Positions 34,838 through 42,479 of a stretch of 64,000 bases of DNA are shown here, one piece after another (the stretch's first letter is position 1; each line of letters starts with the position of its first letter). The notes beneath the pieces are model-generated. The model was given only the letters and a program-made list of their open reading frames with translations, had not been told where the DNA came from and made no database searches. The DNA is from Salinibacterium sp. PAMC 21357 (GTDB lineage Bacteria; Actinomycetota; Actinomycetes; Actinomycetales; Microbacteriaceae), in contig NZ_AHWA01000004.1 in NCBI RefSeq assembly GCF_000247645.1, positions 1,302,001 through 1,366,000 of the forward strand, in the 5' to 3' direction. A program made the translations under genes and the position numbers.

Positions 34838-35755
34838 ATGGATACCAAATCAGTACGAGTCAGTGCTATCGCTGAAGCACTCGGCGCCCCGTTTTCGGGA
34901 AGTGACCAGGTTGTTAATGGCATCGCTACGCTGAGCGACGCGACAGCGGGTACGTTCGCATTCGTTGCTGACCCGGTCAAATACGCAGACTCGTTTCTCG
35001 CGGCGACTGCGCGTGGAGCGGTGTTGCTTGTTCCCATAGGCACTGGAGTATCCACGGTCGGCGAAGGGGCGTTGCTCGAAGTGGAGAACCCGCGCGGGGC
35101 ATTTGCCATTGCGGTAGCTAAGTTCTTCGTTCCGGTCATCGAGGCAGGAATTTCGTCGACCGCTTCGGTCCATCCGACCGCTCAGGTGTCTCCTTCGGCC
35201 TACATCGGTGATTTCACGGTTCTTGGGCCGGGGGTGGTTGTGGGAGACAGCGCCGAGATTCGTCACCACGCTGTCCTTGCTGCAAACGTTCGCGTTGGGG
35301 AGGGCGCGCTGATCAAGAGCCACGCCGTTATTGGCGAGGAGGGTTTTGGCGTAGATAAGGACCCTGATGGAAACAACGTGCGTTTGCCCCATTTAGGCTC
35401 CGTGGTTATTGGCAGCCACGTTGAAGTGGGTAACTTCACGACAGTCTGTTCGGGCACGATTTCCCCGACGCGGGTGGGTGACTATACAAAGATTGACGAC
35501 CATGTGCACATATCGCACAACGTGCAGATCGGTCGCAACGTGATTATTACGGCATGTGCAGAGATATCGGGCAGCGTGAAAATCGGCGATGATGTTTGGA
35601 TTGGTCCAAACGCGTCCATCATTCAAGGCGTAGTTATCGGGGCACGGTCGCTAGTCGGAATCGGCGCCGTCGTCACTCGGAGTATTCGCGAGAACGAAGT
35701 GCAATTCGGAAATCCCGCGAAACGAATCAGAGACAATCACCGGCCAAAGGAGTAG
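34838..35755 (+). CDS. LpxD-like N-acyltransferase, left-handed beta-helix
   Basis: A 305-residue protein with the full LpxD layout: an N-terminal uridine-binding-like domain (about 1-100, with G-I-A-T-L-S-D-A-T-A-G-T-F-A-F-V), a long hexapeptide-repeat helix (about 105-285), and a short C-terminus G-N-P-A-K-R-I-R. The LpxD catalytic histidine is matched by His227 in H-I-S-H-N-V-Q-I-G. LpxD transfers 3-hydroxyacyl chains from ACP to the 3-amino group of UDP-glucosamine. This organism looks monoderm and should not make lipid A, so I infer N-acylation of a UDP-amino sugar for the surface glycan, using the ACP encoded next door. Confidence 0.82.
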   Translation: MDTKSVRVSAIAEALGAPFSGSDQVVNGIATLSDATAGTFAFVADPVKYADSFLAATARGAVLLVPIGTGVSTVGEGALLEVENPRGAFAIAVAKFFVPVIEAGISSTASVHPTAQVSPSAYIGDFTVLGPGVVVGDSAEIRHHAVLAANVRVGEGALIKSHAVIGEEGFGVDKDPDGNNVRLPHLGSVVIGSHVEVGNFTTVCSGTISPTRVGDYTKIDDHVHISHNVQIGRNVIITACAEISGSVKIGDDVWIGPNASIIQGVVIGARSLVGIGAVVTRSIRENEVQFGNPAKRIRDNHRPKE

Positions 35756-35779
35756 GCCGCGCTAGGAGGAGGACTCAGG

Positions 35780-36454
35780 CTAGTAATTTTCGGCAGGCAC
35801 TTTATCGAACCACCAGAATGGGTGTGTAAGCACCTGCATGAGCGGTTCTTTTCCAACCCATAGGCCGAAATGTCCCTCACGCCAGTTGCCGCTGCTGTCG
35901 CTGAGGTACTTCATCGTCGGCGTGGTAAACCGGTCTTCGTAGGCATGGTGGGTAACGGTATCGGACCAACGTTCGAGTAGGTTGTCTGCAAACTCGATAC
36001 CGCCCATGCGAGCTGGTTCGTGTGAGCTGAAGCCTATGAGGCTGCGATTCAGTGCTGCCTCGAAAACAGTGCGCTGTCGATCCGCCCAATCGTTATTATT
36101 GCCGCCCAAAACTTCGTTGATTCCTCCCTCAAGATGAAGGCCGACTTCGTGGCCCATGTCTTCCATCTCACGAAGGGCAGCGAGTGCGGGGAGGCTCATC
36201 AGGTTGTAGCCGCGTGCGTGTACGCGAACGAAAATAGAGGACGCGCAACCCTCTTGCGCGTCGATTCGAGCCACCCGTAAAGCTTGATCAATGCTGTTGT
36301 CGAGGTCGTGGCGCAGAACTACGTGCTTCGGTTGTGGATTGCGAATGTACTCACCAAATCCAGTCACCGCGTATCCGTTTTCCTTGTATGCGCGAAGCAC
36401 ACGAGCATAATCGTGAAATGAGAACCCGAATTCGGCTGGCGGGGCGAGTTGCAT
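35780..36454 (-). CDS. Polysaccharide-deacetylase-like protein (WbmS-like)
   Basis: About 224 residues with the NodB-fold metal-site pattern: V-V-L-R-H-D-L-D-N near 45-53 (Asp and His ligands), G-H-E-V-G-L-H-L-E-G-G near 108-118, and G-F-S-S-H-E-P near 147-153. The closest style is the WbmS-like group found in O-antigen and flagellin-glycan loci, of unresolved chemistry. There is no signal peptide, so it acts in the cytoplasm, probably on a nucleotide-linked or lipid-linked sugar. Start taken at ATG 36454; an in-frame TTG lies three codons upstream. Confidence 0.7.
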   Translation of the reverse strand: MQLAPPAEFGFSFHDYARVLRAYKENGYAVTGFGEYIRNPQPKHVVLRHDLDNSIDQALRVARIDAQEGCASSIFVRVHARGYNLMSLPALAALREMEDMGHEVGLHLEGGINEVLGGNNNDWADRQRTVFEAALNRSLIGFSSHEPARMGGIEFADNLLERWSDTVTHHAYEDRFTTPTMKYLSDSSGNWREGHFGLWVGKEPLMQVLTHPFWWFDKVPAENY

Positions 36455-36496
36455 GAAAACCAATCTGTCGTGAAGTCGAAGCCAGCCTATCGGTTG

Positions 36497-37684
36497 TCAG
36501 TTCTGGGTTGGTTCGGTCGATGAGCCGGTGGGAGATGAAATTTTGGCTGCCTTTCGGGATTTCCGTGAATTATCCCAAGCTCGGATTCGACGTTCAAACG
36601 GTTTTTCTACGAAATGATGCAGGCCCGCGGCACCGAGTAGCGAGACGACGAAAAGAACCACTAACCAGACGACGTTCCACCAACTCTGTGGCTGATTGCC
36701 GAACGCAAGCAGAAAGAGGTACACGAAAGTTGCGTGCACAAGGTAAAACGCAAATGACCACTGCCCAAGTAGGACCTGAATTCGGCTCGCAAAGATCGAT
36801 TTTTTACCGGCTAGGGCCTCTGAAGTGACAGCAACAATAGTCAATGCGCAGGCAAGAATCACGAACTCGTTGGTGAAGTGACCCACCACCCAACCGGCCA
36901 CCGTATCGGGAATGAACCTTTGAACAATCGTGACTCCCATGAGTAGGCCCACGAGAGAAGAAAGCCCTAACCAGACGGGCACGCGCGGGCGCCATCCATT
37001 TCGAAACGCCCATGCTAATCCCATCCCGATGGCGAATTCGGTGATGCGAATGAGTGGCGTCGGAACGCCATCGAAAGTATCGGATGGCGAAGCAACAACC
37101 ATGATGCGGTAGGCGAAGGCGATCCCGGCAACGGTGCCAACAAAGACTAGGGACCCCCGCGTTGAGACTCGATTGAGGAATCGGCTGATGTAGGGATGCA
37201 GGGCGTAGAAGAATGCCTCACAAGTGAGTGTCCACGCCGCAGGGTTGCCCGAGAACAGGATGGCCGGGACAGTCGACCATCCTTGGAGTAGGACAAATGA
37301 AAGAGCTAATACTCCAAAGTCGACTGGCTTGACCCACGCCGGATCAGGTATTGACGCGAAGGTGTAAAAGACGGGGATCGCGAAGATGAGTGCGACGAAG
37401 TGGGCGGGGTAGACACGGGCGAAGCGACGCCAGTAGAACGTGGACTGCGATACACGCGGCGATGCCGACCAAGTGAGTACGAACCCGGATAAAACAAAGA
37501 AAAATGTAACTCCGAAGAATCCCTGTCCCAGGAATGCTGCAACGGCTGTCGGCAGCGGGGCGAAAACTTGAATGTGATAGGTGAATACAAAGAATGCGGC
37601 CCACCAGCGGAGCCCGGTGAGCGCGTCGATTCGCGGCATGGAAGTGGAAAGTGCTTGACTTTCCCCAGTCGCTGCTAGTCGCAT
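36497..37684 (-). CDS. Membrane acyltransferase (acyltransferase-3 / OafA family)
   Basis: A 395-residue integral membrane protein with about ten helices. The family signatures are R-I-D-A-L-T-G-L-R-W-W-A near 18-29 and F-F-V-L-S-G-F-V-L-T-W near 62-72, with the conserved F-Y-W-R-R-F-A-R-V-Y-P near 83-93. Such proteins O-acylate exported polysaccharides at the membrane, usually with acetyl groups. Position within the glycan locus supports O-acylation of its product. The C-terminus is a short basic, serine-rich tail. It is divergent from the GT4 gene at 37904. Confidence 0.88.
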   Translation of the reverse strand: MRLAATGESQALSTSMPRIDALTGLRWWAAFFVFTYHIQVFAPLPTAVAAFLGQGFFGVTFFFVLSGFVLTWSASPRVSQSTFYWRRFARVYPAHFVALIFAIPVFYTFASIPDPAWVKPVDFGVLALSFVLLQGWSTVPAILFSGNPAAWTLTCEAFFYALHPYISRFLNRVSTRGSLVFVGTVAGIAFAYRIMVVASPSDTFDGVPTPLIRITEFAIGMGLAWAFRNGWRPRVPVWLGLSSLVGLLMGVTIVQRFIPDTVAGWVVGHFTNEFVILACALTIVAVTSEALAGKKSIFASRIQVLLGQWSFAFYLVHATFVYLFLLAFGNQPQSWWNVVWLVVLFVVSLLGAAGLHHFVEKPFERRIRAWDNSRKSRKAAKISSPTGSSTEPTQN

Positions 37685-37903
37685 TATTACCGTTCTCTGA
37701 ATCGATCGGCTCTAGCCTAACTGCCCGAGCTCCTCGAATACGGACGCCGGGAGCGACCGTCGCGCTGACCCCTGCTTGTAAGATTAGGGTCAGACAGCTT
37801 CTGGCGAAGGCCCGGTGGTCGCACCACTGTGCTCCGGTTCACCAGCATCAGGGTTCTTTTCTGCCTCGCCCGAGCGTCTTCAACAACGTGGGGGAGTGTA
37901 ATC

Positions 37904-39058
37904 GTGAAACCGAGTCTGCTGATTCTTAGCTTCTCAGATATCGCAAATGACGCTCGTGTACTCAAGCAAGTACGAGAGTTTTCCTCCCGCTATAGGGTGA
38001 CCACCTGTGGCTTCGGTCAGCAGCCCCACCCTGGGGTTGAACATCTCGAAGTGGATGCTGGTGCCCCGACTCACACGAACTCGTTGCTACGTCAGCTTCG
38101 CGAAGTTGGCACAATCGCGGCCAGAGTCACCGGGTGGCATCATCGCATTTATAACGACACCGGATACGTCCTGCAGGCTCGAAGGATGCTCCGGGGGCGA
38201 CGCTTCGACCTAGTCCTCGCCAACGACGTCGACACTATTGACGTTGGTCTGCGGTCAGCAGGGCCAGCCGGCGTACACGCAGATCTGCACGAGTTTTTTC
38301 CCGGGCTGCATAGTGATAGTTCGCGACAAGGCCGAAAAGCTACCGCTTACATGGAGTGGCTTGTGCGCTCGTTTGCTACTAGAGCCGCCTCAGTTACAAC
38401 GGTAAGCCAGGGCATAGTGGAGGCATACCGAGAGTATGGAATTTCGGCGCAGGTGGTCACCAATGCCTCTCCTCGCGCAGACTACACCCCTGGAATCGTC
38501 TCTAGCCCAATCCGGCTAGTACACAGCGGGAATGCTCAACCAAGTAGGCAACTCGAAATTATTATGCGAGCCGTCTCGGAGTCGTCAGCGAACGTGACGC
38601 TCGACCTTCTTCTCATGCCGAACGACGTTCTGTATCTCGAACAGTTGTCGGCGCTGAGCATGCAACTTGATTCTCGCGTGAGAATACTCGAACCGGTGCC
38701 GCAATCCGAGTTGATCGGTGTCCTCAACTCATACGACGTTGGCGTGCATGTGTTGCCTCCCACGAGCTTCAACAACGCTAATGCGCTCCCCAACAAGTTT
38801 TTTGATTACGTGCAGGCACGACTCGGGCTCATCATTGGGCCGTCAGTCGAGATGGTCAGACTTCTTGAGGAGTACGGAGTTGGGGCCGTCACGAGAGATT
38901 TTACAGTGGCAGCCGTTCGTGACGTGCTCGATACTTTGACACCGCAACTAGTTACGCAGTGGAAGCAGCAGTCGCAAGTCGCTTCGGAGCCGCTCGGTGC
39001 AGACGCTCAAATTGCCACGTGGGTCGCCGCGATAGAGAACCTCGAGGCGAAAATTTAG
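37904..39058 (+). CDS. Family 4-like glycosyltransferase
   Basis: A 384-residue GT-B transferase. The N-terminus KPSLLILSFSDIANDARVLK is typical of group 1 transferases, the C-domain starts near P-I-R-L-V-H-S-G-N-A-Q-P-S-R-Q-L (about 206-221), and a donor-binding segment is N-A-L-P-N-K-F-F-D-Y-V-Q-A-R near 294-307. The start is GTG 37904 with GGGGGAG 8 nt before it; upstream in-frame codons have no such site. It is the only glycosyltransferase of the locus on the plus strand and is followed, convergently, by the epimerase gene 4 bp away. Confidence 0.8.
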   Translation: MKPSLLILSFSDIANDARVLKQVREFSSRYRVTTCGFGQQPHPGVEHLEVDAGAPTHTNSLLRQLREVGTIAARVTGWHHRIYNDTGYVLQARRMLRGRRFDLVLANDVDTIDVGLRSAGPAGVHADLHEFFPGLHSDSSRQGRKATAYMEWLVRSFATRAASVTTVSQGIVEAYREYGISAQVVTNASPRADYTPGIVSSPIRLVHSGNAQPSRQLEIIMRAVSESSANVTLDLLLMPNDVLYLEQLSALSMQLDSRVRILEPVPQSELIGVLNSYDVGVHVLPPTSFNNANALPNKFFDYVQARLGLIIGPSVEMVRLLEEYGVGAVTRDFTVAAVRDVLDTLTPQLVTQWKQQSQVASEPLGADAQIATWVAAIENLEAKI

Positions 39059-39062
39059 CTCG

Positions 39063-40109
39063 TTAGTGGGCTTTGGCTAGTGCAGAGTAGACGCGAGACG
39101 ATGCATCACCGATTCCGTACGGCGAGGCATCGGTCGGCGAAGGTATCGCTCTTGTTAACGCTGCGAGAATTTCCTCAGCGGAGTTAGCGAGCACGTTCCA
39201 GCCGAGGTCTACCGTCTCTTGCCATTCGGTCTCTGTGCGTAGCGTTGTGCACGGAACTCGAAGAAGAAATGCCTCTTTCTGCAATCCTCCCGAGTCAGTG
39301 ATCACTCCGCTGCTCGCAAGAACGGCCCGCACAAGGGCGGGATACGAAGCAGGGGGTTGGAGCTGAATCGAGCCGCGTTCTAGGTCGATGTTGGCTTCCG
39401 CAGCCTTGGCGATGAGTCGTGGATGGGCGAACAGCGTCACAGGCAGAGGTGACGACGCGAGTGCACGAACGATCATTTCTAATCGAGCTGGGTCGTCAGT
39501 GTTCTCTGCTCGATGTATCGTCGCAACGAATGTGCCGCTAGGTTCGGACTTTTCATCGGACGCCTGCAGGCTGTTGCGCACGTGATTGAGAACGTCGACC
39601 ATCACGTCTCCTACGTCGACAGCGATTGCCCCGAGGCCCTCTCGGGCGAGTTGCTCCACGGCGCTGGCCGTAGGAGCGAGACACAGGTCGGCCGCGTGGT
39701 CGGTCAGTACCCGGTTATGTTCTTCGGGCATCCGGCGATTAAACGAGCGCAAACCGGCCTCGAGGTGGGCGACGGGAAAATGAAGTTTTACAGCGCTCAG
39801 GGCCGCTGCCAACGTGGAATTTGTGTCTCCATAAACCAGCACCCAGTCGGGTTGGTGTCGAAGCAGAACATCGTCGAGCGCGGCGAGCATCGCGCCAGTT
39901 TGTGCACCATGACCTGCGGAGCCAATATTGAGCGACTCGTCCGGCGCGGGAATATCTAGATCTCGGAAGAACGCATCAGAAAGCATCTCGTCATAATGTT
40001 GTCCGGTGTGCACAATGACGTGTTCTACATCCCGCAACGCGAATTCGCGCGCAATGGCAGACAGTTTCACAAACTGCGGACGGGCCCCTACAACACTCAA
40101 TACCTTCAT
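39063..40109 (-). CDS. UDP-N-acetylglucosamine 2-epimerase family (WecB/WbpI-like)
   Basis: A 348-residue non-hydrolysing 2-epimerase with two Rossmann domains. Recognisable blocks are MKVLSVVGARPQFVKLSAI at the N-terminus, H-T-G-Q-H-Y-D near 35-41, V-Y-G-D-T-N-S-T near 93-100, H-L-E-A-G-L-R-S near 115-122, P-E-E-H-N-R near 128-133 and T-D-S-G-G-L-Q-K-E near 272-280. It interconverts UDP-GlcNAc and UDP-ManNAc, or acts on the 2,3-diacetamido uronate as WbpI does; the neighbouring genes favour the latter. TATTGT lies 6 nt before the ATG (leaderless). Confidence 0.88.
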   Translation of the reverse strand: MKVLSVVGARPQFVKLSAIAREFALRDVEHVIVHTGQHYDEMLSDAFFRDLDIPAPDESLNIGSAGHGAQTGAMLAALDDVLLRHQPDWVLVYGDTNSTLAAALSAVKLHFPVAHLEAGLRSFNRRMPEEHNRVLTDHAADLCLAPTASAVEQLAREGLGAIAVDVGDVMVDVLNHVRNSLQASDEKSEPSGTFVATIHRAENTDDPARLEMIVRALASSPLPVTLFAHPRLIAKAAEANIDLERGSIQLQPPASYPALVRAVLASSGVITDSGGLQKEAFLLRVPCTTLRTETEWQETVDLGWNVLANSAEEILAALTRAIPSPTDASPYGIGDASSRVYSALAKAH

Positions 40110-40115
40110 CCGTCA

Positions 40116-40121
40116 ACAATA
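40116..40121 (-). promoter_or_regulatory. Leaderless -10 box of the 2-epimerase gene
   Basis: Read on the minus strand the hexamer is TATTGT, separated by 6 nt from the ATG at 40109. No ribosome-binding site is present between them. Confidence 0.45.
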
Positions 40122-40191
40122 CGCGTAGATCGGACAGTCGAGTCGAGTACGCTTGGCACGCTTCCGCAAACGCAGACTTTGAAAGGCTCAC

Positions 40192-41502
40192 GTGAAGATC
40201 GCCGTTATCGCTCTCGGAAAAATTGGTCTCCCCCTCGCCGTTCAGTTCGCGTCTAAGGGTCATGATGTCGTCGGTGTCGATATCAATACCTCAATCGTTG
40301 AGCTGGTGAATAAGGGCTCGGTTCCGTTCCCTGGTGAGGCGGATCTGGACAGATTGCTTGCTGAAGTGGTGGCGCAAGGAAAGCTAGTCGCCACGACAAG
40401 TTATGAGGAGGCGGTACCCAACGCCGATGCTGTGGTCATCGTCGTTCCGCTCATAGTGGATGCCGAAGCCCGCCCGGACTTCGGGCCGCTTGACTCCGCG
40501 ACGAATTCTCTCGCCTCGACGATCACACCAGGCACCGTCGTAGCCTATGAAGTCACCCTGCCCGTCGGCACCACACGTAACCGATGGAAGCCATTGCTGG
40601 AGAAGGAATCAGGGCTTGTCGAAGGTGAGGACTTCCACCTCGTGTTCTCTCCTGAACGCGTCTTCAGCGGTCGAATTTTTGCAGACCTGCGCAACTATCC
40701 CAAGCTGTTGGGGGGATTCTCTCCGGCTGGCGTATTGGCTGCCACAGATTTCTATAACGCTGTTCTCGATTTTGATGAACGTCCGGATCTGAGCAAACCC
40801 AACGGCGTCTGGAACTTGGATTCCGTGGAGGCTGCGGAGTTCGCCAAGCTCGCAGAAACCACGTATCGCGACGTCAACATAGGTTTGGCGAATCAGTTCG
40901 CACGATTTGCTGATCGGAATGGTATCGACGTGTCGAAAGTAATCGAAGCCACGAACTCTCAACCGTTTAGCGACATCCATCGACCCGGAATCTCTGTCGG
41001 CGGGCACTGCATTCCCGTGTACCCGCGTCTTTATCTCTGGAACGATCCGGACGCGACGATCGTGCGGGCCGCTAGAGAAGCGAACTCAGAAATGCCTGAG
41101 TATGCGGTGGGTGTGCTGGAGAGAGCCTTTGGTTCGTTGAGCGGATTAAAGGTCGTCGTATTCGGCGCCGCTTATCGTGGGGGCGTCAAAGAGACCGCGT
41201 TCTCCGGTGTGTTTCCCACTGTCGCGGCGCTCAAAGCTCGCGGCGCGACTGCAGTTGTGCACGACCCATTGTTCACCGACGCTGAACTCAACTCGTTCGG
41301 GTTCGAAGCTCATTCGATGGGTGATCCCGCCGATGCCGCGATCATTCAGACGGATCACCGTGAATACCGGGGACTCGTCCCTGCCGACGTTCCCGGTATC
41401 CGTGCACTCGTCGATGGTCGCCGAGTGACGTCGCCCGAGGCCTGGAGAAGCGTTAGCTATCAGGTCATCGGCGGAGGAATGGCAGTCCAGCCAGTTCGCT
41501 AG
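40192..41502 (+). CDS. UDP-N-acetyl-hexosamine 6-dehydrogenase (WecC/WbpA-like)
   Basis: A 436-residue NAD-dependent nucleotide-sugar dehydrogenase that oxidises C6 of a UDP-HexNAc to the uronate. The dinucleotide motif is A-L-G-K-I-G-L-P near 7-14, the substrate-binding region is F-S-P-E-R-V near 152-157, and the catalytic cysteine is Cys273 in V-G-G-H-C-I-P-V. The first glycine of the usual GxGxxG is replaced by Ala7. GAAAGG precedes the GTG start by 6 nt. Its 3' end overlaps the convergent oxidoreductase gene by 4 bp. Confidence 0.88.
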   Translation: MKIAVIALGKIGLPLAVQFASKGHDVVGVDINTSIVELVNKGSVPFPGEADLDRLLAEVVAQGKLVATTSYEEAVPNADAVVIVVPLIVDAEARPDFGPLDSATNSLASTITPGTVVAYEVTLPVGTTRNRWKPLLEKESGLVEGEDFHLVFSPERVFSGRIFADLRNYPKLLGGFSPAGVLAATDFYNAVLDFDERPDLSKPNGVWNLDSVEAAEFAKLAETTYRDVNIGLANQFARFADRNGIDVSKVIEATNSQPFSDIHRPGISVGGHCIPVYPRLYLWNDPDATIVRAAREANSEMPEYAVGVLERAFGSLSGLKVVVFGAAYRGGVKETAFSGVFPTVAALKARGATAVVHDPLFTDAELNSFGFEAHSMGDPADAAIIQTDHREYRGLVPADVPGIRALVDGRRVTSPEAWRSVSYQVIGGGMAVQPVR

Positions 41503-42479
41503 GAAATCCGGTGGTTTAGGCCATCGAGCGCGAGTTCTTCTGCGATTCTCACGACGTTCGTTCCCTCGTCAAGCGTGACAATGGATGTTGTGTCCCTCGT
41601 CAGTACTGCATCGCGGAACGCTTCGTGCTCCGCGATGAGAGGTTCCTTTTTCTCAAGCGCAAAACGGGTTACGTCGCCCTCGGAAACTCCACGGAACGCC
41701 GCAACGCCCGACCATGAATCGCCAATAACGCCGTTCTTGAAGTGGGTGAGGTCTGCCGTGAGCGTGTCGACGACAAGCGCTCCTTTTGACCCGGTAATCA
41801 CCGTTGTGCGCTCCTTGAACGGAGTGAGCCAGTTGACGGTGTGCGACGCGATGGTGCCCTTGCTGAGAGTGCCGATGGCGATGAGCATGTCTTCGTGTTC
41901 TCGACCGCTCTGGTGAGCAGTGCGAGCATTTACGGTGACGTACTGTTGCTGGCTCACCCACGCGGTGAGGTCGATGTCGTGGGAAGCAAGATCCTTGATT
42001 ACTCCGACGTCCGCGATGCGGCCGGGGAATGGCCCCTGACGCCGGGTCGCGATCTGGTAGATATCACCAATCAGACCGTCTTCGATGCGAACGCGAGCGG
42101 ACTGCAGTGCGGGGTTGTAGCGCTCGATGTGTCCGACGCCTCCAATGAGGTTTGAGGCAGCGAACAGGTCGCGGAGCTCAATCGCTGCGGCTGTGGTGGA
42201 AGCGACGGGCTTCTCGATCAGGGCGTGAATGCCTCGCTCAGCAAGCGCCTTACCAATGTCGAGATGGAAGATCGTCGGAGCGGAGACGACGCAGTAGTCG
42301 AAGCCCATATCGAGGAATTGATCGAGATCTTTGACAATCGGTTTGCCTTCTATGGTCGACCCGACAGCATCCGCGGGGTCATAGACGCCAAGGAAGTCGA
42401 CCCCGTCGAGGTTGTTGAGCACGCGGCTGTGATGGCGCCCCATGACACCCAGACCGAGAACTCCGGCACGCAGCGCCAT
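41499..42479 (-). CDS. Gfo/Idh/MocA sugar 3-dehydrogenase (WbpB/WlbA-like)
   Basis: A 326-residue oxidoreductase. The Rossmann motif is G-V-L-G-L-G-V-M-G-R-H-H near 6-17, and the family E-K-P motif lies in L-I-E-K-P-V-A near 89-95. Next to a DegT-type aminotransferase and a 6-dehydrogenase, it most likely oxidises C3 of UDP-GlcNAcA to the 3-keto sugar, as WbpB does. The ATG overlaps the aminotransferase stop (TAATG), so the pair is translationally coupled, matching the handover of an unstable keto intermediate. Confidence 0.85.
   Translation of the reverse strand: MALRAGVLGLGVMGRHHSRVLNNLDGVDFLGVYDPADAVGSTIEGKPIVKDLDQFLDMGFDYCVVSAPTIFHLDIGKALAERGIHALIEKPVASTTAAAIELRDLFAASNLIGGVGHIERYNPALQSARVRIEDGLIGDIYQIATRRQGPFPGRIADVGVIKDLASHDIDLTAWVSQQQYVTVNARTAHQSGREHEDMLIAIGTLSKGTIASHTVNWLTPFKERTTVITGSKGALVVDTLTADLTHFKNGVIGDSWSGVAAFRGVSEGDVTRFALEKKEPLIAEHEAFRDAVLTRDTTSIVTLDEGTNVVRIAEELALDGLNHRIS

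Noticed and set aside
40192-40320. Possible disabled dehydrogenase, because the first Gly of GxGxxG is Ala
   Set aside because: The rest of the Rossmann motif, the F-S-P-E-R segment and the catalytic Cys273 are intact, and such substitutions are tolerated in this family.
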